DNA from: Cinclus cinclus | Lineage: Eukaryota; Chordata; Aves; Passeriformes; Cinclidae | Reading direction: 5' to 3' | Assembly: GCF_963662255.1 (NCBI RefSeq) | Contig: NC_085049.1 | Span: 26,134,142-26,198,141 of the forward strand | DNA: 64,000 bases | In this document: piece after piece, positions 40,501 through 52,500 of the stretch | Layout of the letters: every line of letters begins with the position of its first letter | How positions within the stretch are numbered: position 1 is the stretch's first letter | Notes under the pieces: generated by a model | The model's database searches: none | Told to the model about the DNA's origin: nothing | What the model saw: only the letters and a program-made list of their open reading frames with translations | Program-made: the position numbers and the translations under genes

Positions 40501-43500
40501 TTATTCAGGCAGGCTTTTGAAAATAAAAACAGCTTTACTCTGTTTTGGGATTGATTGGTCCAACTTTATTGTAATGTTCAAATAATTAATACATTAATTT
40601 GTAAATAAAAGGGGAGCTCTGAACAAGAAAAGATATGACAAAATGATTGGATTGTCACTGACTCTAACTAAAATGTGCATTTTATTTATAGATTGTTCGC
40701 CATGATAGAACAATGGAAAAGATTGTCTTTCCTGTCCCCAATATTTGTGAATTCCTCACTCGGGAATCCAAAAGTCGGGTATTCAACACAACAGAGAGAG
40801 ATGAACAAGGGAGCAAAGTCAATGACTTTTTCCAGCAGACTGAAGATCTCTACAACGAGATGAAATGGCAAAAGAAAATTAGGAGTAAGTACTGTAATTT
40901 TTAAGAAAATAGCTTCATTATGCTAAAACCTTGTTTTTAAACCTTCAAATACTTTCATTTTAATGATACACATTTCTCTGTTCCCTCTGACACTACAATA
41001 GGCAAAAATGTTCTGGGCTTGAGAGAGTAGGTCAGCTGAGACACTTGTATACCACCATAAAAGAAGTGTAATATGGAGCAGTTATTAATGTGTTCAAGAT
41101 GATGTATTGGACTCCAGAAGTAAAATTGACGGATGGAAGAACTGGGTGCAGTTCTACTAATCTTGATAGCATTGCACCTAATTAAGCCAAGACCCTTATT
41201 ATTTAAGAAAAACATGTGTAGCTGCATATTTGAGGTTTGCAGATTCCTGAAGGGCCATTAAATGTCAGTCACTTAAAAATATCTCTCACCAGAACCTAAG
41301 CTGCCTTAAATCTGCCCAGCTCCCATGGAGTCAGTCCCCCTCTGCCAGTCCATATTAGCCTGGCATGACTGGGCTGCAGGGTGTCCCAGTTGGACCATAC
41401 TGGTGCATGTCCTGTGCTGATGGGGAGGAACATGTGTGACCTTGAGCTGCTTGGTGAAGATCATGGGGGAGAGGTCAAAACAGGGACAGCAAGAGGAGGG
41501 ACAGAGAAACCCCACCAGGTACCCTGAATGTCTTTAGCTCCCTGGTGGGCAGTGCAGCCGCTGGCCCTTGGCAGGAATGGGGCTCTTGCCAATGTCAAAA
41601 GCTCAGGATCAGTAGGCTCCTGCCAGTTCAGCCACTGTCAACTCTGCCCTTGGCTTTTGGAGCAGAAAGTTGTATTTTATATATCATAGAATCACAGATT
41701 GGTTTGGGTTGGGAGGGACCTTAAAGATCACACAGTTCCACCCCCACTGCCATGGGCAGGGACATCTTCCACTATCCCAGGTTGCTCAGAGCCCCATCCA
41801 GCCAGGCCTTGGACACTGCCAGGGATGGGGCAGCCACAGGTTCTTTGGAAATCTGTACCAGGCCTCACACCACCCTCACCGCCCTTCCCAATATCCAATC
41901 CAAAACTACCCTTAGTTTGAAGCCATTTCCCCTTGTCCTGTCACTCCAGGCTCTTGTCAAGAGTCTCTCTCCATCTTTCCTGTGGGCTCCCTTCAAGCAC
42001 TGGAAGGCCACAATTAGGTCACCCCAAAGTCTTCTCTTTTCCAGGCTGAACATAGATAAAAATTACTTAAAGTGATCACTTCATTCACTGATAAAATGCA
42101 GGTGCTCTTGGAGTGTCACACATCATCTGCTCACAGCAATTGATAAGCAAGGAAGGAAGGAATAGGGTCTAGAGTAGCAGGACAGTCAGAGCATTCTGTG
42201 GGAGCATCCTGAATGTGATAGAAACATGGATTTTACTGCAATTTGTTATGTTTCAATTCCCAGGCTTTAATTTTCAGCAGCAGCAAGTCTTCAGCATGAA
42301 TCCCATCAACCCAAGTCTGCTTCTCTTGGTGGCACCCAAAAAACTTAGTAGTGACAAATTGACCAGAAGAGAAGTTGAAAAATACATGATTCCAGAATCC
42401 ACAGTCTATTTGGGAATAAAAGTCATTCTATTGTAGAAAAATTACTTCAGTAAAAAAAAGAAAAAAAAATTGTATCTGGGGGTTTTGCATTAGAAACACA
42501 AATAAAAGAGCCAACCCAACAATTAGATAGACCAGACCTGCCTAATGCTGTAAACAAAGAAAATTGGTTTATTTTTATTCAGAACAGAAATTTCTCAATT
42601 CCTTTCATCAGTGGAATGGCCCACAAGTCTCCGCGTTGGAGTATTTTTTATTATTTGGGAAGATAATACAGGTTGAAGCTGGGCTCATTCTTTAGCCAAG
42701 TGTCTGTTAGCATGAAGTCTGTGCTGCTTAAATTGACAGATGTCATTTTTGCAGTGGCTCCAAAAGCTCAAATCTCAGCAGTCAGCAGGACAAGGTTATC
42801 ACAGTGAATATTTACCTAATTGCTATTAAAGACTATTTGACTAGAGCCTGAGACAGTCATATGCAGTTGAAGGAGTCTGCTGTTTATAAAAACTTTGCTG
42901 GGTGCTCTGCATACTTGCAGGAAGTTTTCAGTACTTTAAAATCTAGTTAATAGAGATGTATCATGTTTGAAACCTCTCTGAGCAGAGATGTTTTTACACT
43001 ATTGCACAAAGGATCTTGTTTCAAATATTCATTTAAACATATTTTAGTGCATTAATATATATGAAGTGCTTGCCTGAGTCCTAGCACCCTCTGACCTTGT
43101 TCCGGGCCTTCTTGGTGAACTCTGTATGTGGCTCTGGACACAAATTCAACCCTGTTTTGCATTGTTTCCCTTTTTAGTCTTTTCTTGCTAGGCTGTAGGT
43201 TCTTTGGGATATGCAGTGTATTTGTACAGCACTTCACATACGGCTTGTTTGAGTCCTTTTAAGCAGGAGTACAGAGCTCTTTGTCAGCAGGTGACCATGG
43301 GCTTCTGAGCATCACACAGGAAACAATCAGCTTTTGTAGAAACAAAACCCAAACAGACTAAATTTTGCCTGCTCCCCAAGCAGTTCAAAATGTTTTTAGT
43401 TTGGCAGAGGTGGGGAAAATCCTGCAGTTCTGAAACCACGCCTATTCCATCGTTCTTTGCCTATGTCATCAGTGTACTTCATCCAAATAGGTCATCTGGA

Positions 43501-46500
43501 TGATACATTCTGGGTTTTCTGGTTCATTGGCATTCAGAGTGCTGAAATCTATTTGTTTGCTGGATTTTATGTCCCCATGCACAGAAGCTGCAGATTCAGA
43601 TGCAGCTGAAAAGACTCCCTTGCAAAATATCCAGGCCTAAAATCTTACCAGAGGCAAAACTCCAGTATATAATAAACTATATTGTGATTTTTGGACTAAA
43701 AGCTCTGCTTGAAACTTTGTTTTATGGCAAACCTATGATTAATATTTGTCTCTTTTAGATAATTTTAAAGATCTGCATATTTTCTACATTAATCTGTATT
43801 TAATTCCCTTGAGGCCATTGGTGATTGAGTTTCTGCTTGCTTTCAGCTTATTGATTGCTGCTTTTCTCCCCTTTCTAGATAATCCAGCCCTGTTTTGGTT
43901 CTCCAGACACATCTCTCTCTGGGGGAGCATTTCCTTCAACCTTGCTGTATTCATCAATTTAGCAGTTGCTCTGTTCTACCCTTTTGGAGATGACGGAGAT
44001 GAAGGCAAGTAGACTTTGGTCTTATTTTTTGTTTTAATTTTATATGCTTTCATTACTAGGGTAACAAATAAAGCTTCATTTTCAGGTGCAGTCATACCTG
44101 GAAGCCATTTATTGTCTCCTAAGTAGGTACCAGATGTTGTCTGAGATGTGGTAGTTGATTTGTATGTCACATGGCCCACACAATGCAGAGTAGAATGGAC
44201 GGAGCATAAGATGGAGATTATCTAGATGATCTCAGCTAATTTTTGTGTATGCCATACTGCAGTGTCCTACTGCACACATTTAGCTGCAGTTTCTGAACTG
44301 AAGGAAGATTCCTGGCAGCAGAGGGACAGACATTCCTTAAGCCTGACCAAATTGAATGACTTGCAGTCTTGAAAACATATGGAAGAGAATTATTTGAAAA
44401 CTAGCTTGTTGGCTTTTGACTATGTTGTTTATTGGGCTAAAATGGCATAACTGTTGCAGAGGATAAATGCATTATGTAAAAATACTCTTAAAACTTATGA
44501 TTTTGTCTCAGCTTCATCCCATGTCACAGGAAATATTTAATGAGATTTTTTTATTTGCTATAAATGCAGCAGACTAGCAGGAGGCCTCTTTGAAACCCAA
44601 ACATGCTTAATTGGGATAAAGAAGACTAAATAGTTCAGAATACTGGTAATGGGAGCAGAGCCATTCACCTCTGAGCCTTTGATTTGTGGCCAGTCAGTAA
44701 TGTGACTGAAAGTCACCTCCGTCTGATGGCATGTGAACTGGACTGGTGGAAGCAGTCCAGCTTCTAGTAGATCCATGTGCTTTTCACAAACACCACAGCT
44801 GGCACTGGCAAACATTCCTGCTGGCTGGCAGAACAGAAAGGCAGCAGATTAAAATCTATTGGCATGGGGACCACGCTGCTCTCGCAGCCCACGGGGCCAT
44901 CTCTGCAGGTCACAGCAGAGTGAGGAAGAGTTTGCAGGGCTGTGCCCTGGAGAAGGGAAGCATCTTGTCCACAGTGCTTTGTAAACTGGGGAGTCACTCA
45001 GAGCATGTTAGAGCCCACGGAGCATGAGAAGAGAAATAAAGGGTTAAAAATAAACCTTTTAAGCTACTGAATTTTAGCTAATCTATACGCATGGAAATCC
45101 TCTAGTCTGCAATCAGTAGGTATTAATACTTATTCTGAACTGCAGATTTATATGGCATTAGTTTAAGTGGCCCTAGTAATCCAGTGATAGCGCATTTCAG
45201 GATTCCATCTCCTGGTGCTGGTAAAGCCAAAGTGACTCCTGAGCAATAAGGAATAGGTGTGGCCAAATCAGATTAGCAGGTCATGAGGCAGCCTCCTTAC
45301 TTCCAGCCTCCCTGTCCAACAAAGCCTGATCCAACATCTGGAATTTGTCTCCCATTTCTCCCCTTCACCCTGTGTGAATTCACCTCTGTTCACCTGTCTG
45401 AGGTACCTGGGCTGATCCAATCATCCCAAAATGCTGCCTTTTAGTAGGAACTTACAGTTCTGATGTAACATGACATAAGCAAAACTGGTCCAGCAGAAGG
45501 CTGTTCCTGAAGGGAGCCTAAGAGAAAGAAAGAAAGGAGGCAAGAGCACATGGTGGCAGGACAAAAGGGAATGGCTTCAAGGTGACAAAGAGTAGGTTTA
45601 GTTTAGATACTAGAAAAAAACTCTTCCCTGTGCGTGTGGCGAGGCCCTGGCACAGCATGCCAAGAGAAGCTGTGGCTACCTCATTCCTGGAGGTGTCCAA
45701 GGCCAGGTTGGATGGGATAGTGGAAAGTGTCCCTGCCCATGGCAGGAAAAATGGAAATTGATGATCTTTAAGGTCCCTTCCAATCCAAACCATGATTCTG
45801 TGAAGACTTTTTGCCTCCAGGGTGCCTGTCTGCACATGGTTCTGCAATGTGAAATTGCTGGACCTGCAGTAGGGAAGGAGGAAAACTGACCTGTGAAAGA
45901 ACCATAAAGAACTTTGGCCTTACCCTTCAGATGGGCTTGAAAGTAATTTTTTAGGATCCATTAAAAGATTCCAAATCTTGTTGGCGGAGAAACTCTCTGA
46001 CAGAGCTGACCTTGAACTTCCCACCAGGGATAGAAACACTCCTGAACTTAGGAAAAGTTCAGATGCCATCTGAATGTGGAGGCTAGGGCCTCGTCTCATT
46101 GTTTTCTAATCCCAGTGATGCTGCTCAGCTGTGTATCTGTTGCCAAAGAGATAGCATGATTCCTATTGTGAGTCTGGCTAAATTTTCTATTCCCTTCTCC
46201 CCCGTCACTGACCTCTCAGTTCATCCCGTAACAATGGAAGTCAGTGTACAAGTGTGACAGTGCCCTGAGTTCTGAATGTGCTTTTTATATCACAGCAACA
46301 TGGTGTGTTTCCAGGGCTTTAAGCAGAGGGGAGAGGCAAAGCAGGGGTATCGCTCAAAGCTCGGCGAGCGCCTGGAGCCAGCATCTTGCAGAGCAGGCGG
46401 CGGCTGCCGCGCCCGCAGCGCCCGGGACCCGCTGCGTGCCCGGGAGCCGAGCGCAGCCGCTCAGCGCTCCGGGTACTGCAGATGCTGCCCGGCCCTGCCC

Positions 46501-49500
46501 GGGGCCCGGGGCTGCTCCCGCCGTGCCAAGTGCTCCGTTCCCGCCGAACACCCGCGGCCCTTCGGGAGGGAGCTGCTTTTTCGGGAGCCGGGGCTGGAAA
46601 CGTGGCACTGCAGCGCGCTGCCACTTGCTGTGCTGCCCCCAGGACTGGCTATTTCTGTAGCTGAGCAATCATGGAATCAGACCGGAGGGGCCCTAATGAT
46701 CCCTGCAGAAGGCAGCTGATTAGTGGCTTGCTCCAGGAGAAGGGTAAACTGTTCCATCTCTGAGCACTCCCTGGATTTTAATGGAAATTTCATTAGCTGC
46801 TCGTATTATTACCTGTGCAAAAAGCAACAATACTCTGAAAATAATAGCTCCAGCTGCAATTAGGGCGAGCCGTGGTCAGCAGTTGTGATGCATGAATCAC
46901 GCTTTTGTTAGCTCTGCTGGCAAAGGAATTGATCTTTTGGATCTGTTTCTTGGTGAAAAATGGAGTCTCCAAAGATGCCTGTCTCAAATCTCCCTTTCTC
47001 CTCTGTACAGGCACGCTCTCACCGTTGTTTTCCGTGCTCCTCTGGATAGCAGTGGCGTTTTGCACAGCAATGCTGTTTTTCATCTCCAAGCCTGTTGGCA
47101 TTCGACCCTTTTTGGTGTCTGTTATTCTCAGGTCTATATATACTATAGGGCTTGGTCCTACCTTGATACTCCTTGGGGCTGCTAATGTAAGTACTTCAAA
47201 AGCAATCAGAATTTCCCTTTCAGCAGAAGGAAAGATACTAAGGGTCTCATATTAAAAAACTCGTTTGATTAGAGCTGTGCAAAAACTTCTTTTTCTGGTT
47301 CATCGGTTAAGCCAAAAAAATAAATAATTTCCAGTCATCCTGAAACAGCAGTGTCAGCGAAGTGGGAAGCTAAGAAAAGAGCTGGTTTAGTTTTGTGCAT
47401 ATGCAAATATTTTAAAAACAACAAAAAAATAAAATTTAAAGAAATATTGCTGCATTAGGGCAATCAAATCTGCAGTTTCTCATGTTAAAAGAGTCATTTT
47501 CTCTATCAGTACTCTCAGCACTATTGACACAAATTTTTGAAATGTTTCTGAGACCTTAAATATATTTTCAGGAAGAAAAAAGTTTTCAGAATTAAAAATT
47601 CTCTCAGCCCTTTGCCAGATCTCTTAACTTAGACATGAATAAGTTTGCATGCTTACTGAGCTTGGTAAGATACACAGTCATGGTCACAAGTCATCTATTT
47701 AAATTTCTGCCTGACTGCTACAGCTCTAATTCACCCCAGCACGAAGTATTGGGCTGTTTGCCTCCAGTTCTGTATGTGAGAATTTCACATACTGAAAAAT
47801 ACCTAGACATATAGTCAAAGGTAATGGCAAGTAGGCAGAGCTTGCCCACGTCATATTTATGAGCAAAGGAGTCATGTTGATTCCATTCCTTGTCCTGGAC
47901 TCCCAGAGAGATGAGGTGAGACCCTTTCCTGTTCACTTCTACACTGCTGCTCATGTGCTGGCAAAGCCCAGGAGCTGTGGAGAATCTGATGATGTTGTTT
48001 AGATGCTATATTTCAAAAATGTCCTCAGTTCTGAGGGCTCTTTGTAGGGATTTTAAATTGAACACGATCTGAAGGAAATAGATCTCACACAACACCCACA
48101 CACACACTTTCTGTTGTGTTACTATTGTTCTTTTGGTAGTAGCATGCCTAGCTGCTCTTACATAGTTGCGGGTCTAAACTCAAAGCTGTTGGAAGTTCAC
48201 TCTTCAGCTGGATTTTAATGCCTCTTGACATTAACTCTGCCAGCCTATTCACTGATGTTATAGGAATAAATCACAATGTAATGAGGCACAGTGCAGTGTT
48301 GGAGAGGTGATGTACTTCCACTCACCCTCCATGGGCTCGTTCCTAGTGCCCTGTCAGAGCTGGGTTTCTCTCACCTCACTCCAGCTATCTAAAGGTTGTG
48401 CATTTAGTCAAAGCAACCTATCTAGGCAGCAAACCAAACAATAAACACCAGGATTTTTATGATGGCATAAACCTAGCCTTCGTTACCCCCCACAGCTCTG
48501 CAACAAAATTGTGTTCCTGGTGAGCTTTGTTGGGAACCGTGGGACTTTCACCCGTGGCTACAGAGCTGTCATCATGGACATGGCTTTTCTCTACCACGTG
48601 GCCTATGTCCTGGTCTGCATGCTGGGCCTCTGTGTGCACGAGTTCTTCTACAGCTTCCTGGTAAGTATGTGCTGCTGTGGAGGGGAAAACTTTGCAAAAA
48701 TAGAAAATACCGTTACCCGTGCAGCTGTCTTCAATTTCTTCCTGACAATCAAGCCAAATCATGTGTATTTTTAGCATGCTGTTGTGTTGCTGCCCCTTAG
48801 GAGCTGCTGTTTTTATTAGAACCTGTTTCTGAAAGGACTTAATCTGTTTTAGAGCTGAAAGTTTGCTCCTTTCTTCTCAGACAATCATCACCCAGCCCAC
48901 TGCCTTTTCCCAGTTTTCTGCATATTTTGTGTCCACCATTCCTGTATCTTCTGTTAGTCTTAACATTTCGGGGGCAGCTGTCCAGGGGTGTGTGCATCAT
49001 ACCTGTGCCAAAGGATCCCGTTCCTCATCCCCAGTACATTTTTAACAAATTACTTGTGGAATAGGGATGGCATGCCTCTGGTGTAGCAGGAAGATTCATC
49101 ACTTGAAATGTATCCCACTTCATTTTCTTTTGTTGCAATTACCCAGATGGAATGCCTTTTAATAACATGATACAGGTGCAGGTGAAAATGAATCACAGGT
49201 ACAGGTGCAGTGAAAATGAATCACACAAAATTTGGCTAAACTCCACTATCTGCTCCCTTCATGCTGAGTAGCAGTAAAAGGTGTTTCACTGCTCTTGTTT
49301 GCTAATCCTTTTGTTCTATAGTGAAACACATGAAACTTGTAGGGAGACTGATTAAATTGTGGTCATTTACATGGGTCCATTTTCCTCTTGTATTTTTTTT
49401 TCTCAGCTTCCTGAATAGTGGTGAATTCCCAGCATTTCAAAGATGTGTTAAGCACACTAAAATTTTCAGGGGTTCAGTGCTAACTCAGGTAGCGCTCCTG

Positions 49501-52500
49501 TTGAAGTCAGACTTTCCAGATTTTGACATTAAAGTCTGCTTCAAAGTTTGGGCAGATTTCAAAGGAGCCAAGATTGTGGCTGTGGCTGTAGCTGCAGGAC
49601 CCTCTTCAAATGCATGTAACTCTCCTGCTTTAAAAATGCACAGATTATATGCTGTTCCATCAATGAGTTAGGTGATCTCTATCTTAAAATACTTTGCAAA
49701 GTGTCAAGCAGCTTAAGAAGAAACTTAAGAAACGTTTTATGTGCTTACATTTTTTTTCAGTGACTGCTATTGACCAATGTCCATGACTCATGGACATTAT
49801 CCACAAACCCAGGTTGCTTCCAGGTGTTCACTTAGCAGTGGATGTAGTCTAAACTCTAATATTTGTTTATAACTGTCTCCCCTCTTTCTTCCTTTATTAT
49901 TAATCCTTTCACAAGGCTGTGGATTTAAGATCTTATAAATTGTGGCTAATACCTTCTTCTGTGGAGCATTTTGATAAATCATAGTGTCTCGCTTTATATC
50001 TGTAATCTGAATGTTTTGACGTAGAAATACATACATTATAGATAAGGTCCAAAGCACTAGAGAACATCAGGAAAATTGTAAGAGAAAAAAAAAGTTGCAG
50101 GTTCTTGTAAAGCTCCTGTCACATTTAATTGCTGGTTTAGGCTTTTGACATTTAAAGCAATATTATCTTAATACATACTTTTCTTTAAAGTTAAATACCA
50201 GGGAAGCATATAGTGCAGGGTAGAGAAAAATACAAGTTTCTAGTCTTATACAAACAGTACCGTGAATTTAACTTTGTCCTAAAAAGAGGCGGCCCCGATC
50301 CTTGTCCATGCAACATTTACATGATGCCATGAGCTCAAAAAAAGTTTAAAAATATGTAATTACCTACATGTATGAGTGCATTTTTGAATTGAAGCCTGTG
50401 CATGTTAGTCAGATGAGAGATAACATGAAAAATTACTTTGTAGATATAGAAGTATCTATAACATGAAGACACTTTTAAAATTTTAATCTAGCCTGGTTTT
50501 AAGCACGGGGAAACAATGGATCTTGATAGTAGGTGTTGCCCATCTCTGAATCAAGCCCAAAGATATTTTGTGGCTTTGGATTTTTCTATAATTAATTTTA
50601 AAATTTAAAGTGCTAGATTTCCTCCTCCGTAAGCATGACCAGCTCCCACTGAAATCAATGTGAGTTTATGAAGCTGAGAATGTAGAACATGGCTTGATGC
50701 ACATTTCAATAGTTCAGGTTGTTTTCCTGTGTAGCATCTATATATTGCCTCATTTGTATTCATTTTTCTTCTACTCTCTGCCTTCCCCAGCTGTTTGATC
50801 TGGTGTACAGGGAGGAGACATTGCTAAATGTGATAAAAAGTGTTACCCGGAATGGCCGTTCAATTATCCTCACTGCAGTGCTAGCACTCATCCTGGTTTA
50901 TCTCTTCTCCATCATTGGCTTCCTGTTCCTGAAAGATGACTTTATCATGGAGGTTGACAGGTTGAAAATCAGCACCCCTGCTGCAGGTATTTTTTTTTAT
51001 ATTAAAATTTGCTTCCAACATATCCCTCTTTCTGTCTGCCTAACCTAAGTTTTCATCTAAGGACATCAAATTTCTTTATTTGTGCCTGCATGAGAGCAGA
51101 ACTAATTCTATATACCTTAGAACTCAATTAAGTCTCTGTGTAAAATTTAATGTGTATAGGGTTGTTTTAGTCTGGGCTTATTTGTTGAAATGCTAAAATC
51201 TGACACATTTGATCTATTATGTTTGCTTGACAAACTCGTGATAGCATTTAAAAAAGTCACTACTTCCTAAGTATTTTCCTAAGTGAAAAGCAGCTCCAAG
51301 TGGATTGTATTGGTTCTCATCCCACCTTAAAAGCAGCTCACAGTAATTTCTGTGTACTGTATGAGGCGTGTGATCTTAACATGTTCATTAGCTGTTTTCA
51401 TTTCATTGCTTTTTAAAGTTCATCCAGCAGAAATTTATTGCAGAATTCACATTTCTACTGATAAAAGCATCTTTTAAATTCAGTGTGTATTTCATGATTG
51501 TCATTGTTAGTGTATAATCCTAGCTTCAGTAAAATCATTGGGAAGTTTGGAACCAGTTTTTAAAAGGCCCAGATTTCAGATTTCTGGAATGACACACTTC
51601 AGCATAGAGAGTTACAAACTTGCTTTTCTAGGGAAGAACCAGGTCTGGTCTGTGCAGAGCTTTGTATGTGCTGCCAGCCAGCCTGCTGGGAGCATGGGAG
51701 TAACTGGCTGCAGAGAAATTCCAGAGAATAGCTGGTGATTAAATTCCTCGAGGCACGATTTCCCAGATGCTGAGCTCTTCAGACATGTACACAAGGACAG
51801 AACTGGAGGAACCCAGCTGGAGCTGTGTGCACTCAGTGTTTGCCAGTCTTCTCCTAAAGTTGTTTTTTCAGGATTTAAAGCTCAAAAACAAGGCAAAGGT
51901 CATTTAAGACCCATGGGCCTGGCATACTTCTGCAGCTGGTTCAAAACCATATTAAAAAAAACCAAGAACCTGACAGATTTCTTTAACATACCATGATTCT
52001 TTTTTTTTTATTTATTTTTTCCACTGATCACACACTAAGAGCTACATTGGATTATATTTGACTTACCATTCATTTTTGGGACAGACTTAGGGTATGAAAT
52101 CTAATTTTGAAACGTAGTTGTGATCATCTTAATAAAACAGGCTGCACACATCTCTGGTCTGATCCAGGACAGCAGCTCCTGTGTGTTTGTCTTGCTTCTG
52201 TTGAGTTCTTGGCAGATTTTTGTGATGTGGGTATGTTCTTGCTGGCTTCATACATTGCCATTTCTGATCAAAAACTCATCAAGAAAATATGCTGACTGCC
52301 TGTTGATGGAATATTATTCTTCCCAGGACAAGTGCTTTAAATTTTTTCTTTATAAAGTAGCAGAAAGAGTAAGTCAGAGTGCATGTTTTCTGCATTACAC
52401 ATACTGTCTTAGGCTGCTATTTTGTTGTATAGTTTTGCCTTCATTTTTTTCTCCTTAAACCTTTTTGTATCTCTAATTTGAAATGCAGAAAATTGTTGAA

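Larger units (their letters stand above)
40885..43878 (+). other. ITPR2 intron (2,994 bp)
   Basis: GT-AG intron between window exons 10 and 11. It contains a CR1 copy at about 41684-42058 (minus) and a possible ancient LINE relic near 43190-43250. Confidence 0.9.
44005..47010 (+). other. ITPR2 intron with GC donor (3,006 bp)
   Basis: The donor is AAG|GCAAGT and the acceptor tctgtacag. Both flanking exons are fixed by frame and protein homology, so this is a GC-AG intron. It contains a CR1 copy (about 45510-45804) and the CpG island at 46351-46620. Confidence 0.93.

Noticed and set aside
46244..46719. Open frames of 92-147 codons on both strands in the CpG-rich region
   Set aside because: All + frames are open together, as expected for stop-poor GC-rich DNA. 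No domain or splice pattern supports coding.
46640..46730. CR1-like phrase 'atcatggaatcagaccggag'
   Set aside because: Only a short resemblance to the CR1 tail; no further CR1 blocks follow.
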